DNA from: Hyphomicrobiales bacterium
GTDB taxonomy: Bacteria; Pseudomonadota; Alphaproteobacteria; Rhizobiales; Rhizobiaceae
Length of the DNA: 64,000 nucleotides
Reading direction: 5' to 3'
NCBI GenBank assembly: GCA_900472295.1
Contig: UCIA01000008.1
Location: 9,640 to 73,639 of the forward strand
Positions 11,050 to 20,269 of the stretch are shown here, piece after piece. Under the pieces are notes generated by a model that worked only from the letters and a program-made list of their open reading frames with translations, was not told the origin of the DNA and did not search any database. The position numbers and the translations under genes are program-made. Positions within the stretch are counted from its first letter, which is position 1, and the number at the start of each line of letters is the position of its first letter.

Positions 11050-12339
11050 ATGCGACTGGGCGGACGGCTGGCGGCAGCCATTGAAGTGCTGGAAGACATT
11101 GGCCGGCGCCACCGGCCGGTGGCCGATGCGCTGAAGGATTGGGGCCTGTCGCATCGCTTTGCCGGCGGCGGCGACCGCGCGGCGATCGGCAACATCGTCT
11201 ACGACGCGCTGCGCCACAAACGGTCCGCCGGCTGGCTTCTGGGCGAAGACACGCCGCGCGCCATCGGCTTCGGCGCGTTGCTCATCGAATGGGGCCAGAC
11301 GGCGCAGTCGCTCAACGACGCGCTCGACGGCGACAAGTTCGCGCCGCCGCTGCTCAGCGAGACGGAACTTCAGACGATCGCCGAACGCCAGATTGGCGAC
11401 GCGCCGCCCGTGGTGCGGGCGGACATTCCCGACTGGTGTGAGCCGCTGTTCGAACGAGCCTTTGGCGCAGACTGGGTCGCGGAAGGTGCGGCCCTGGCCA
11501 CCCGCCCACCGCTCGACATCAGGGTCAATACTTTGCAGTCCGACCGCGCCAAGGTGCTCGCCGAACTCGCCGACACCGGCGCCAAACCGGCCGCTATCGC
11601 CCCGCAAGGCATCCGCATCCCGCCGATCGACGGCGACGGCAGGCACCCCAATGTGCAGGCCGAGCCGGCTTTCCAGAAGGGCTGGTACGAGGTCCAGGAT
11701 GAGGGCTCGCAGATCGTCGCAACCCTTGCCGGCGCGCAAGCCGGCATGCAGGTGCTCGACTTCTGCGCCGGCGCCGGCGGCAAGACGCTGGCACTGTCGG
11801 CGGCGATGGGCAACAAGGGCCAGGTCTTCGCCCATGATTCCGAGAAGGCACGGTTGGCGCCGATCTTCGACCGCATCCGCCGTTCGGAAAACCGCAACGT
11901 CCAGGTGGTCACCAAGCCGGCCGAACTGGCGCCGCTCACCAACCATATGGATATCGTCCTTGTCGATGCGCCCTGCACCGGCAGCGGCACCTGGCGGCGC
12001 CGTCCCGACGCCAAATGGCGGCTGACGCAGAGACAGCTCGATGCCCGCAAGGGCGAGCAATCGGCGATCCTCGATGCAGCCAAAGCCTATGTCAAACCCG
12101 GCGGCCTGCTGGTCTACATCACCTGTTCGGTCTTCGACGAGGAGAATGGCGAGCAGATCGCCGCCTTCCTTGACCGGCACAAGGGCTTCGCCCCGGTCGA
12201 TCATCGCGCACTCTGGGACAGCAGCTTTCCCGGCCATACGGCCGCCGCGCGGATTGGCAAGACAAGCGACATCTCGCTGTCGCCGGCGCTCAGCAGCACC
12301 GACGGTTTTTACTTCTGCGCGCTGCGCCGGGCGAATTGA
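11050..12339 (+). CDS. RsmB/NOP2-family RNA (cytosine-5) methyltransferase
   Basis: This 429-aa SAM-dependent enzyme belongs to the RsmB/NOL1/NOP2/sun family, which makes 5-methylcytosine in rRNA or tRNA. The SAM-binding motif I is DFCAGAGGKTLAL (about 237-249). The motif IV cysteine is C309 in VDAPCTGSGTWRR and the motif VI catalytic cysteine is C359 in YITCS. The N-terminal region (1-130) looks like the NusB-like or pre-PUA segment. Rhizobial annotations usually call it RsmB, but the exact target base is not settled by sequence alone. Confidence 0.88.
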   Translation: MRLGGRLAAAIEVLEDIGRRHRPVADALKDWGLSHRFAGGGDRAAIGNIVYDALRHKRSAGWLLGEDTPRAIGFGALLIEWGQTAQSLNDALDGDKFAPPLLSETELQTIAERQIGDAPPVVRADIPDWCEPLFERAFGADWVAEGAALATRPPLDIRVNTLQSDRAKVLAELADTGAKPAAIAPQGIRIPPIDGDGRHPNVQAEPAFQKGWYEVQDEGSQIVATLAGAQAGMQVLDFCAGAGGKTLALSAAMGNKGQVFAHDSEKARLAPIFDRIRRSENRNVQVVTKPAELAPLTNHMDIVLVDAPCTGSGTWRRRPDAKWRLTQRQLDARKGEQSAILDAAKAYVKPGGLLVYITCSVFDEENGEQIAAFLDRHKGFAPVDHRALWDSSFPGHTAAARIGKTSDISLSPALSSTDGFYFCALRRAN

Positions 12340-12415
12340 CGCTGCCGTTGACAGGCTTGGATAGCGCCCCAGTTGCAGATGCGCGGCGCTAGGCCGCCAT
12401 CACGGGGTAGAATTC

Positions 12416-12868
12416 TTGCAAAGACATCTGTCGCTTCTGCTTTTCCTCCTTCTGGTGCTCGGCGGCGGCCTGCTGATCGGCTACGCGACGCTGCCGGGTG
12501 AATGGTATGCCTCGCTCGCCAAGCCGCCCTTCAACCCGCCCAACTGGGTCTTCGCGCCGGCCTGGACGCTGCTCTACGTGCTGATCGCCGTGGCCGGCTG
12601 GCGGACATGGCTGCGGGATCCCTCGGGCGCTGCGATGAAGATCTGGAGCGTTCAGCTCGTCCTGAATTTCGCCTGGTCGCCAACCTTCTTCGGCGCCAAA
12701 CTGATGGGGCCGGCACTGGTCGTCATCTTGCTGCTTCTCGCCACGATTATCCTGTTCATCGCCAAGGTCTGGAACCGCGATCGGGTTTCCGGCTGGCTGT
12801 TTGTGCCCTATGCGGCATGGGTCGCCTTCGCCACCTTGCTCAATGCGTCGCTCCTGCTGCTGAACTAA
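12416..12868 (+). CDS. tspO: TspO/MBR family membrane protein
   Basis: The 150-aa protein has five hydrophobic helices and the TspO signature LAKPPFNPPNWVFAPAW with YVLIAVAGW following. TspO proteins bind porphyrins and act in tetrapyrrole and stress signalling in the membrane; in alphaproteobacteria they modulate pigment gene expression. The only reasonable start is TTG at 12416, since no ATG precedes the first helix, and the ribosome site is weak, so expression may be low. It ends one base into a short dispersed repeat. Confidence 0.88.
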   Translation: MQRHLSLLLFLLLVLGGGLLIGYATLPGEWYASLAKPPFNPPNWVFAPAWTLLYVLIAVAGWRTWLRDPSGAAMKIWSVQLVLNFAWSPTFFGAKLMGPALVVILLLLATIILFIAKVWNRDRVSGWLFVPYAAWVAFATLLNASLLLLN

Positions 12869-12915
12869 TGCATGTCGCACAAAAGTGGCTCCGGTTTTGA
12901 GAGAACGACATGCAT
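12868..12915. repeat. 48-bp dispersed palindromic element after tspO
   Basis: Terminal arms atgcatgtcg (12868-12877) and cgacatgcat (12906-12915) are perfectly complementary and enclose an A/G/T-rich core containing aaaagtggctccggtttt. The pattern matches a short intergenic repeat I associate with Mesorhizobium genomes; that recollection needs a genome search. Confidence 0.6.
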
Positions 12916-13051
12916 CAAAACAAAGACTTATGCGCGTTGCATGCTTCCGTTTCAGTGCGACGCGCAGAAGTCGCTTTTGTTGCAGTGCAGCAAAAGCATT
13001 TGCCTGATCTTGCGGCGTCTGCGATAAGCTTTTCGCAGAAAAATCAGGGCG

Positions 13052-13516
13052 ATGGCCATGGCAGCAAAGATCGTACCCGCACCCGACTATGAGGACCGCG
13101 TCAGGGCGTCCTTCGCCCGCCAGCAGGCGATGGCAACCATCGGCGCCGAGCTGACGCTGGTGACGCCGGGCATCATCGAGATCGAAATGCCTTATTCGGC
13201 CGCACTTACCCAGCAGCATGGCTTCCTGCATGCCGGCGTTATTTCGACGGCGCTGGACTCGGCCTGCGGTTATGCCGCGTTTTCGCTGATGCCGGAAAAT
13301 TCCGGCGTGCTGACCATCGAGTTCAAGGTCAATCTTTTGGCGCCGGGCAGGGGCGAGCGTTTCCTGTTCCGTGGCTCGGTGACCAAGCCTGGCCGCACCA
13401 TCATTGTCGCCGACGGCCAGGCGTACGCCTTCGCGGCCGACGGCGAGGCCAAGCTGATCGCTACAATGACCGGCACGATGATGACAGTGGTTGGGCGGGA
13501 TGGCATTGCGGGTTGA
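13052..13516 (+). CDS. PaaI-family hotdog-fold thioesterase
   Basis: The 154-aa protein has the hotdog signature QQHGFLHAGVISTALDSACG around residues 52-71, followed by TIEFKVNLLAPGRG, as in PaaI/YiaI-type acyl-CoA thioesterases. It should hydrolyse an acyl- or aryl-CoA ester in the cytoplasm. The start could also be the second methionine (residue 3). It ends 4 bp before the likely start of the nucleosidase gene, suggesting a two-gene unit, although the two activities have no clear metabolic link. Confidence 0.83.
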   Translation: MAMAAKIVPAPDYEDRVRASFARQQAMATIGAELTLVTPGIIEIEMPYSAALTQQHGFLHAGVISTALDSACGYAAFSLMPENSGVLTIEFKVNLLAPGRGERFLFRGSVTKPGRTIIVADGQAYAFAADGEAKLIATMTGTMMTVVGRDGIAG

Positions 13517-13520
13517 TACG

Positions 13521-14186
13521 ATGGCCAAAATTACGCGCATTGGCGGCAAGGACGTCCTCTTCGTCATGGCGGCGCAGGCCGAATACGGTCCGCATCTGCA
13601 AAAGCTGTTCACGCCGCTGATGACGGGCGTCGGTCCGGTTGAGGCGGGCGTGCGGCTCGGCGCCGAACTGTCCTGGCTGAAATCTGAGAAGACGCTGCCC
13701 GATTTGGTCGTCTCGCTCGGCTCCGCCGGCAGCCGCACGCTTGAGCAGACCGAAATCTACCAGGCGGTCTCGGTCAGCTACCGCGACATCGACGCCTCGC
13801 CGCTTGGCTTCGAGAAGGGTGCGACGCCGTTTCTCGACCTGCCGGTGACCGTGCCGCTGCCGTTGCGGATTCCTGGCATCAAGGAAGCCAGCCTGTCGAC
13901 CGGCGGCGCCATCATCACCGGTGCCGCCTATGACGCCATCGCCGCCGATATGGTCGACATGGAGACCTTTGCCTGCCTGCGCGCCTGCCAGCTGTTCGAT
14001 ATCCCGCTGATCGGCCTGCGCGGCATTTCCGACGGCGCTGCCGATCTCAGGCATGTCGGCGACTGGACCGAATATCTCCATGTCATCGACCAGAAGCTGG
14101 CCGATGCGGTCACGCGCCTCGAACAAGCCATCGGGTCGGGCACGCTGCGCAAGGATTCCCCGAAAGACGAGCCGGCAGCGCTCTGA
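13521..14186 (+). CDS. 5'-methylthioadenosine/S-adenosylhomocysteine nucleosidase
   Basis: The 221-aa product is a phosphorylase-superfamily nucleosidase that cleaves MTA or SAH to adenine and a thioribose sugar. The family glycine-rich SLGSAGSR segment, the substrate-binding VDMETFACLRAC (glutamate) and the catalytic aspartate in RGISDGAADL are present. I used the ATG at 13521, which begins MAKITRIGGKDVLFVMAA; two methionines further upstream (13491, 13500) overlap the thioesterase stop. It is slightly short for MtnN. Confidence 0.82.
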   Translation: MAKITRIGGKDVLFVMAAQAEYGPHLQKLFTPLMTGVGPVEAGVRLGAELSWLKSEKTLPDLVVSLGSAGSRTLEQTEIYQAVSVSYRDIDASPLGFEKGATPFLDLPVTVPLPLRIPGIKEASLSTGGAIITGAAYDAIAADMVDMETFACLRACQLFDIPLIGLRGISDGAADLRHVGDWTEYLHVIDQKLADAVTRLEQAIGSGTLRKDSPKDEPAAL

Positions 14187-14241
14187 AAGTCGGGTTACGC
14201 ACCCCATTGCGCCGACTCGTTTCTTTCTCTAAAGGCTCGCC

Positions 14242-15804
14242 ATGACGACAGCCAATCACCCCGATACAGTCCTGATTGTCGATTTCGGCAGCCAGTTTAC
14301 GCAGCTCATCGCCCGCCGCATCCGCGAGGCCGGCGTGTTCTCCGAGATCGTGCCGTTCCAATCGGCCGAAGCTGCCTTCAAGCGCATCCAGCCAAAAGCC
14401 GTGATCCTGTCGGGCGGTCCCGCCTCGACATCGGACATTGGCAGCCCACGCGCGCCGCAGATCGTCTTCGACGCCGGCGTGCCGGTGCTCGGCATCTGCT
14501 ACGGCCAGATGGCGCTCTGCGTGCAGATGGGCGGCGTCGCTGAAAGCTCCAACCATCGCGAATTCGGCCGCGCCTTCGTCGAGATCGAAAAGGACAGCCC
14601 GCTGTTCGAGGGCCTGTGGGCTCCGGGCCAGCGCCACCAGGTGTGGATGAGTCATGGCGACCGCGTCATCTCTCTGCCCAAGGGTTTTGAAGTCCTAGGC
14701 AAGTCGGAAGGCTCGCCCTTCGCCATCTTCGGCAATGTCGCGCGCAAAATGTACGGCATCATGTTCCATCCGGAGGTGGTGCATACGCCCGATGGCGCCA
14801 GGCTGCTCCGCAACTTCGTCCACAACATCGCCGGCATCGAAGGCGACTGGACGATGCGCGCCTACCGCGAGCACGCGGTCGAAACCATCCGCAAGCAGGT
14901 CGGCAAGGGCAAGGTGATCTGTGCGCTGTCGGGCGGCGTCGATTCCTCGGTCGCGGCACTGTTGATCCACGAAGCGGTCGGCGACCAGCTGACCTGCATC
15001 CTCGTCGATCATGGCCTGATGAGGAAGGATGAGGCGGCCGGCGTGGTGGCGATGTTCCGCCAGCACTACAATCTGCCGCTGATCCTGGTCGACGCCTCGG
15101 AAAAATTCATCTCCGCGCTGGAAGGCGAATCCGACCCCGAGAAGAAGCGCAAAACCATCGGCCGGCTGTTCATCGAAGTGTTCGAGGAAGAGGCCAAGAA
15201 GCTCGGCGGCGCCGATTTCCTGGCCCAGGGTACGCTCTATCCCGACGTCATCGAAAGCGTCTCCTTCACCGGCGGCCCGTCGGTGACGATCAAGTCGCAC
15301 CACAATGTCGGCGGCCTGCCGGCGCGCATGAACATGCAATTGGTCGAGCCGCTGCGCGAACTGTTCAAGGACGAGGTGAGGGCGCTCGGCAAGGAACTCG
15401 GCCTGCCCGAAAGTTTTATTGGCCGCCATCCCTTCCCGGGCCCTGGCCTCGCCATCCGCTGCCCCGGCGGCATCACCCGCGAAAAGCTGGAGATCCTGCG
15501 CGAGGCCGACGCCATCTATCTCGACGAGATCCGCAAGGCCGGCCTCTACGACGCCATCTGGCAGGCTTTTGCCGTGCTACTACCGGTGCAGACCGTCGGC
15601 GTCATGGGCGATGGCCGCACCTACGAATTCGTCTGCGCGCTGCGCGCCGTGACGTCTGTCGACGGCATGACGGCGGATTTCTACCACTACGACATGACGT
15701 TCCTGGGTGCCGCCGCTACCCGCATCATCAACGAAGTCCGCGGCATCAACCGCGTCGTCTATGATGTGACGTCCAAGCCGCCCGGCACGATTGAGTGGGA
15801 ATGA
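14242..15804 (+). CDS. guaA: GMP synthase (glutamine-hydrolysing)
   Basis: The 520-aa enzyme aminates XMP to GMP using glutamine and ATP. The class I glutamine amidotransferase domain carries C86 (GICYGQM), H176 and E178 (FHPEVVHT). The ATP-pyrophosphatase domain carries the P-loop SGGVDSS at 230-236. The C-terminal dimerisation domain ends with the family motif KPPGTIEWE. Length is normal. Confidence 0.98.
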   Translation: MTTANHPDTVLIVDFGSQFTQLIARRIREAGVFSEIVPFQSAEAAFKRIQPKAVILSGGPASTSDIGSPRAPQIVFDAGVPVLGICYGQMALCVQMGGVAESSNHREFGRAFVEIEKDSPLFEGLWAPGQRHQVWMSHGDRVISLPKGFEVLGKSEGSPFAIFGNVARKMYGIMFHPEVVHTPDGARLLRNFVHNIAGIEGDWTMRAYREHAVETIRKQVGKGKVICALSGGVDSSVAALLIHEAVGDQLTCILVDHGLMRKDEAAGVVAMFRQHYNLPLILVDASEKFISALEGESDPEKKRKTIGRLFIEVFEEEAKKLGGADFLAQGTLYPDVIESVSFTGGPSVTIKSHHNVGGLPARMNMQLVEPLRELFKDEVRALGKELGLPESFIGRHPFPGPGLAIRCPGGITREKLEILREADAIYLDEIRKAGLYDAIWQAFAVLLPVQTVGVMGDGRTYEFVCALRAVTSVDGMTADFYHYDMTFLGAAATRIINEVRGINRVVYDVTSKPPGTIEWE

Positions 15805-15958
15805 TTCAGGCAGCAGAGCGGACACCCATGAGCGGCCGGCTTCAGCATTTCGAGAACGCAAAGCGGCGCGGAATATTGTAGAGCAAATCTTCGCAGCACC
15901 GTCGCTCAATCTGCGTGGTAAGGCCTCGGCGGCGGAACCAGCGGAGCCTGATTTGACC

Positions 15959-16717
15959 ATGCCTTCATCGACCACCAAGCGTGCGCTGATCACCGGGGCG
16001 GGTGCTGCCGACGGCATCGGCTTTGCCATTGCGCGGCAGCTCGGCCTTGCCGGTCATGCCGTTTTTCTGAACGGTGCCAGCGCGCGTGTGCTCGGTCGCG
16101 CCGCCGAGCTTTGCGCCGAAGGCATCAATGCCAAGGCAGCGGTCGCCGATCTCACCATCGCAGCCGAAGTCGCGCGGCTGCGGGCCGATGTCGGCGCTGT
16201 CGACATCCTGGTCAACAATGCAGGCATGGGTTCGCTGGCATCGCCCTCGGTCGACAAGGCGTTTCTCGCCATGACCGAGGCCGACTGGGACCAAGGGATC
16301 GACGTCAGCCTGAAGACCGCGTTCCTGGTCACCCGCGCGTTTCTGCCGGCGATGGTAGAGGCAGGCTATGGGCGCATCGTCAATGTGGCGTCGGTCACCG
16401 GACCGGTGGTGTCCTTCGAAGGCACAGCAGCCTATTCCGCGGCCAAGGCCGGCATGGTCGGCCTGACGCGCACGCTGGCGCTGGAAGTCGCGAAAAATGG
16501 CATTACGGCCAATGCCGTGGCCCCCGGCTGGATCGAAACGGGCTCGTCGAGCGCGATGGAGCGGCAAGCTGCCCTGCACACGCCGCCGGCGCGGGCCGGG
16601 CGGCCGGACGAAGTTGCCGCCGCGGTGGTGTTCCTGGCGTCGGAAGGCGCCAGCTACGTCAACGGCGCCCTGCTGGTGGTCGACGGCGGCAACAGCCTTC
16701 AGGAGCGCAAGGGCTGA
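15959..16717 (+). CDS. short-chain dehydrogenase/reductase
   Basis: The 252-aa classical SDR has a Rossmann motif close to the N-terminus (TGAGAADGIG), NNAG at about residue 84, the catalytic serine in NVASVTG, and YSAAK (Tyr and Lys). A C-terminal YVNGALLVVDGG is typical of FabG-like members. The open frame extends 56 codons upstream into poor-quality sequence overlapping guaA; the ATG at 15959 is the natural SDR start with ggagcc upstream. The substrate is unknown. It stands beside the GntR-regulated importer but with a 434-bp gap. Confidence 0.85.
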   Translation: MPSSTTKRALITGAGAADGIGFAIARQLGLAGHAVFLNGASARVLGRAAELCAEGINAKAAVADLTIAAEVARLRADVGAVDILVNNAGMGSLASPSVDKAFLAMTEADWDQGIDVSLKTAFLVTRAFLPAMVEAGYGRIVNVASVTGPVVSFEGTAAYSAAKAGMVGLTRTLALEVAKNGITANAVAPGWIETGSSSAMERQAALHTPPARAGRPDEVAAAVVFLASEGASYVNGALLVVDGGNSLQERKG

Positions 16718-16823
16718 ATCCGAAAACGACCGCTCGTTCACGATCGGGTCCCGGGTTACGCAAAGCATTGGAAACTGCATCGCCAACCGTGCCGCCTGGC
16801 TCGGCCAGGCGGGGCCATCCAAA

Positions 16824-17039
16824 CCGTCCTTGATCGATGCGTTTGGAGAGCAGGCAAGCGTGATCGAACGTCCCCGCACGGGATTTGCGGTGGTTCAATT
16901 TGACGAAACGATGCTGCGGAACGTGTTCGACATCCGGGCAGAGTTGGACTCCTATGCGACGACTTTGGCGATCGCCCGTATCACCCTTGATGAAGTGGAA
17001 ATGCTTCGGCTGATGAGGTGGCTGCGCAGAATGAACGCG
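16824..17039 (+). pseudogene. decayed GntR/FCD regulator fragment
   Basis: Translation in the frame through 16857 gives SVIERPRTGFAVVQFDETML followed by RNVFDIRAELDSYA and ARITLDEVEMLRLM. This aligns with the wing of a GntR helix-turn-helix and the first FCD helices, as in the intact GntR gene just downstream. There is no proper start or DNA-recognition helix, and similarity stops near 17020. The frame also runs through the antisense-like tail of the SDR gene, so it is a remnant and not a working gene. Confidence 0.55.
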
Positions 17040-17151
17040 CAGGCCACTCGGCTTTTGGGTTGCTACCGCCAGTGCCTCCTCCAGCTCGCGCGCTTGACAC
17101 GCTTATTGGCAGATGGATAAGTGGATACACAAATTCAGGTGAACAAAAGAC

Positions 17152-17823
17152 ATGGCAGTAAACTCGATTGAGCCGCTGGGTGCCGCTACTGCCGAGGAAG
17201 AGGCGTATCGCCACATTCAGCACGGCCTCAGGACGGGACGCTACCGGGCCGGAGACCGGCTTATCCCTGAGGAGATCGCGACGGAAATCGGGATGAGCCG
17301 CATGCCGGTTCGAGAAGCCTTCCGTCGGCTCGCTTCCGAAGGTCTTGTGGTCATTCGCCCTAACAGGGGATGCATCGTAGCCGGCCTTACGGTCGACGAA
17401 ATCTACGAAACGTTCGAAATACGATCGGTCCTTGAAGGGCTGGCGGTAAGGCTTGCCATGCCGCATATCGATGCTGAGGTGCTTGAAGAACTGGAGCGCC
17501 ATCTGGACCGCATGGAGCGTGCCAGCCAGACCGGCAGCAGCGACTGGGTCGTGCGCCATCAGGCCTTCCATCTGCAGATTTGCCAGTTGAGCAACCGACC
17601 CAAGCTGGTCCGGCAAATTGCCAGCCTGCACGTCGGGATCGAGCCCTACCTGCGCATCTGGTTCGACTATGTCGACAAGCCTCTCAGCGCGCGCGCCGAG
17701 CACGAGATTCTGATTGAGGTGATGCGGTCAGGTGATGCCCAAAAGGCTGAGATCGTCATGCGCGACCATATTGTCGAGACCGCGCCGCTGTTGGCCGACT
17801 TCGCAAGTCCTGGCCGCCGCTAG
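17152..17823 (+). CDS. GntR-family regulator with FCD ligand domain
   Basis: The 223-aa FadR-subfamily regulator has an N-terminal winged helix (IPEEIATEIGMSRMPVREAF near 40-60) and an all-helical FCD domain (about 85-215) whose histidines may hold a metal and a small carboxylate ligand. It precedes the amino-acid importer genes by 81 bp in the same direction and probably controls that operon, sensing its substrate or a breakdown product. The regulated compound is not identifiable. Confidence 0.85.
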   Translation: MAVNSIEPLGAATAEEEAYRHIQHGLRTGRYRAGDRLIPEEIATEIGMSRMPVREAFRRLASEGLVVIRPNRGCIVAGLTVDEIYETFEIRSVLEGLAVRLAMPHIDAEVLEELERHLDRMERASQTGSSDWVVRHQAFHLQICQLSNRPKLVRQIASLHVGIEPYLRIWFDYVDKPLSARAEHEILIEVMRSGDAQKAEIVMRDHIVETAPLLADFASPGRR

Positions 17824-17904
17824 ATCAATACCATCAACAATGCGTCGAAGCCGGGACATAACCGGCACGACCAAAGGGAACTACCACACAATGAGGAGAC
17901 TGAC

Positions 17905-18750
17905 ATGAAAGTGATTAGCATCGCAGCCATTGCAACGGCCTTGCTGGGGCTCATCCACAGCGCCGCGGCACAAGACGCGCCCAAGGCGATTACCATCGCC
18001 ACGGAAGGCGCCTACGCTCCTTGGAATTTCACAACAGCCGACGGCAAACTGGACGGCTTCGAGGTCGATCTCGCCAATGATTTGTGCGGGCGCATGAAGA
18101 TCGAATGCAAGATCGTTGCACAGGATTGGGACGGCATGATCCCGGCACTGACCGTCGGCAAATTCGACGTCATCATGGCCAGCATGTTCATTACCGAAAA
18201 GCGTCTGAAGGTCATCGATTTCACTCAGCCTTATGCCGTGGACCCCTCGGGCTTCGCGGTCGCCAAGGATAGCGAGTTGGGCAAGCTGGGGGTTTCCAGC
18301 CAAAGGTTCAAGCTCGAAGATCAGCCCGCGACGCAAGCCGAAATCGACAAGCTCAAGCCGTTGCTGAAAGGAAAGATCATCGGCGTCCAGGCCGCAACGG
18401 CGAACCTTGAATTCCTGAAGAAGTATTTTTCCGACGTTGCCGAGATTCGTGAGTACAAAACCACTGAGCAACACGATCTCGACCTTGCCGCCGGCCGCAT
18501 CGATGCGCTCTTCGCGCAACAGACAGCTCTTGCCGCCACACTCAGCAAACCTGAGTACGGCGACTATACGCTCGCAGGACCGGGATTTGTCGGAGGCTTC
18601 TTCGGCCTTGGCTCCGGTGCCGGCATCCGCAAGGAGGACGCCAAGCTCAAAGAAATGTTCAACGGCGCGATCGATGCCGCCATCGCGGACGGCACGATCA
18701 AAACTCTGTCGCTGAAGTGGCTCAAAAGCGACGTCACGCCCGTAAAGTAA
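17905..18750 (+). CDS. polar amino-acid/opine-type ABC substrate-binding protein
   Basis: The 281-aa periplasmic protein has a Sec signal (MKVISIAAIATALLGLIHSAAA, cut near AAA-QD). Its family-3 binding fold includes APWNF, GFEVDLANDLC and DWDGMIPALTVGKFDVIMAS. These features match the lysine/arginine/ornithine and octopine/nopaline-binding group (ArgT, OccT, NocT). It heads an importer operon with two permeases and a gamma-glutamyltransferase-like enzyme, which hints at a gamma-glutamyl or opine-like ligand (inference). Confidence 0.87.
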   Translation: MKVISIAAIATALLGLIHSAAAQDAPKAITIATEGAYAPWNFTTADGKLDGFEVDLANDLCGRMKIECKIVAQDWDGMIPALTVGKFDVIMASMFITEKRLKVIDFTQPYAVDPSGFAVAKDSELGKLGVSSQRFKLEDQPATQAEIDKLKPLLKGKIIGVQAATANLEFLKKYFSDVAEIREYKTTEQHDLDLAAGRIDALFAQQTALAATLSKPEYGDYTLAGPGFVGGFFGLGSGAGIRKEDAKLKEMFNGAIDAAIADGTIKTLSLKWLKSDVTPVK

Positions 18751-18812
18751 GCGCGTGTCAGCGAGCGGCCATTCCTTGCACTGCGGACTGAGCCGCCCGC
18801 CTCGCGGAGGTA

Positions 18813-19529
18813 TTGATGATTGACGCAATCCGGCTGCTTGGCTTCGCGCATGGAGGCTGGGGGCCTGCTCTTCTGATGGCTGCCTCGGTTACCACGCTTC
18901 TATCGGTTCTGGGCTTTGCTCTGGGCGCTGTATTTGGCGCACTGGCGGCGGCAGGACGTTTGCACAAGTCTCGTGTGTCGAGGGCTCTGGCTCTCGGCTA
19001 CTGCACGGTTTTCAGAGGCGTGCCCGACCTGCTGACCATTTATCTGCTCTACTATGGGGGAAGTGTTGTCCTGACCTCGATAGGTCATCTCCTGGGCGGA
19101 GCCGGCTTCGTCGGCGTACCAGCCTTCGCGACCGGAACATTGGCCATCGCAATCATTTCGGGTGCCTATCAAGCCGAGGTTTATCGAGGTGCTTACCTTG
19201 CGATAGATCAAGGCCAGCACGATGCCGCCTGCTCGCTTGGTCTCAACCGGCTTCAGCGTCTGCGTCATGTCACTTTCCCCCAGCTCCTGCGATACGCGCT
19301 GCCGGGTCTTGGCAATGTGTGGCAACTGGTTCTGAAGGACTCCTCGCTAATATCCGTAATTGGTCTGGTCGAACTGATGCGACAGGCGCAGATCGGTGCC
19401 GGGTCGACCCGCGAACCGTTTGTCTTCTACATCGCAGCTGCTTTGCTCTACCTGGTTATTGCTTCCGTGACAGGTAATGCCTTTTACCGCTTGGAGCGAA
19501 AGGCGCCGTGGCGGGTGCGTTCGGCATGA
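18813..19529 (+). CDS. polar amino-acid ABC permease, HisQ/OccQ type
   Basis: The 238-aa inner-membrane permease has several hydrophobic helices and the conserved cytoplasmic loop AACSLGLNRLQRLRHVTFPQ, the EAA motif that docks on an ABC ATPase. It belongs to the HisM/HisQ family. Its stop overlaps the start of the second permease by four bases (ATGA), indicating translational coupling. Confidence 0.88.
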   Translation: MMIDAIRLLGFAHGGWGPALLMAASVTTLLSVLGFALGAVFGALAAAGRLHKSRVSRALALGYCTVFRGVPDLLTIYLLYYGGSVVLTSIGHLLGGAGFVGVPAFATGTLAIAIISGAYQAEVYRGAYLAIDQGQHDAACSLGLNRLQRLRHVTFPQLLRYALPGLGNVWQLVLKDSSLISVIGLVELMRQAQIGAGSTREPFVFYIAAALLYLVIASVTGNAFYRLERKAPWRVRSA

Positions 19530-20248
19530 TTGATTTCGGTTTCTTTGCGGAGATCCTGCCCAAGCTGCTCGGCGGCCTGCCGCTGACGTTGGAACTCGCC
19601 CTTACGTCCATTCTGGTCGGCTTTGTTCTCGCTCTGACATTGGCGCTCGCCCAACAGTGTGCATCGCGTATCGTCGTTTTGCCGATCCGCGGTTTCGTCG
19701 GGCTGTTCCGGGGAACGCCGCTTCTGGTGCAGATATTTCTGATTTACTACGGCGTCGGCCAGTTCCGTCCGCAATTGGCCGCTATTGGCCTTTGGGGTGT
19801 GTTCCGCGAACCCTATTGGTGCGCTGTCATCGCGTTGACATTGAACACCACCGCTTACGGTAGCGAGATTCTGCGGGGTGGCATTCAATCCGTTCCGCGC
19901 GGCCTTGTTGAGGCAGCTCGTTCCTTGGGCTTGTCCAGGTACCAAACGTACCGCCATGTCATTTTGCCACTAGCGTTTCGTCAGGCCTTGCCAAGTTACG
20001 GCAATGAAATCGTCCTGATGGTCAAAGGAACCTCTCTTGCCTCGATCGTGACGCTGATGGAGGTGACAGGGATTGCCCAGGGTCTCATTTCGCAGACCTA
20101 CCGCGCCTTTGAGGTCTTCATCTGCGCCGGCGCAATCTATCTCACCTTAAACTTCGCCGTCATCCGTGCCTTGGCTGCACTCGAATACGCGATGTCGCGG
20201 CATCTGCGGCGCATCCCCTCAATGATGAGCGGCGGCGTTGCCTCTTGA
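19526..20248 (+). CDS. polar amino-acid ABC permease, HisM/OccM type
   Basis: This 240-aa partner permease has the EAA loop EAARSLGLSRYQTYRHVILP and the typical start MIDFGFFAEILPKLLGGLPL. A start six codons earlier is possible, but the ATGA overlap with the preceding gene supports 19526. No ATP-binding subunit follows, so the importer must borrow an ATPase from elsewhere in the genome. Confidence 0.87.
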   Translation: MIDFGFFAEILPKLLGGLPLTLELALTSILVGFVLALTLALAQQCASRIVVLPIRGFVGLFRGTPLLVQIFLIYYGVGQFRPQLAAIGLWGVFREPYWCAVIALTLNTTAYGSEILRGGIQSVPRGLVEAARSLGLSRYQTYRHVILPLAFRQALPSYGNEIVLMVKGTSLASIVTLMEVTGIAQGLISQTYRAFEVFICAGAIYLTLNFAVIRALAALEYAMSRHLRRIPSMMSGGVAS

Positions 20249-20269
20249 GCACGATCGGAAGGGCATAGC

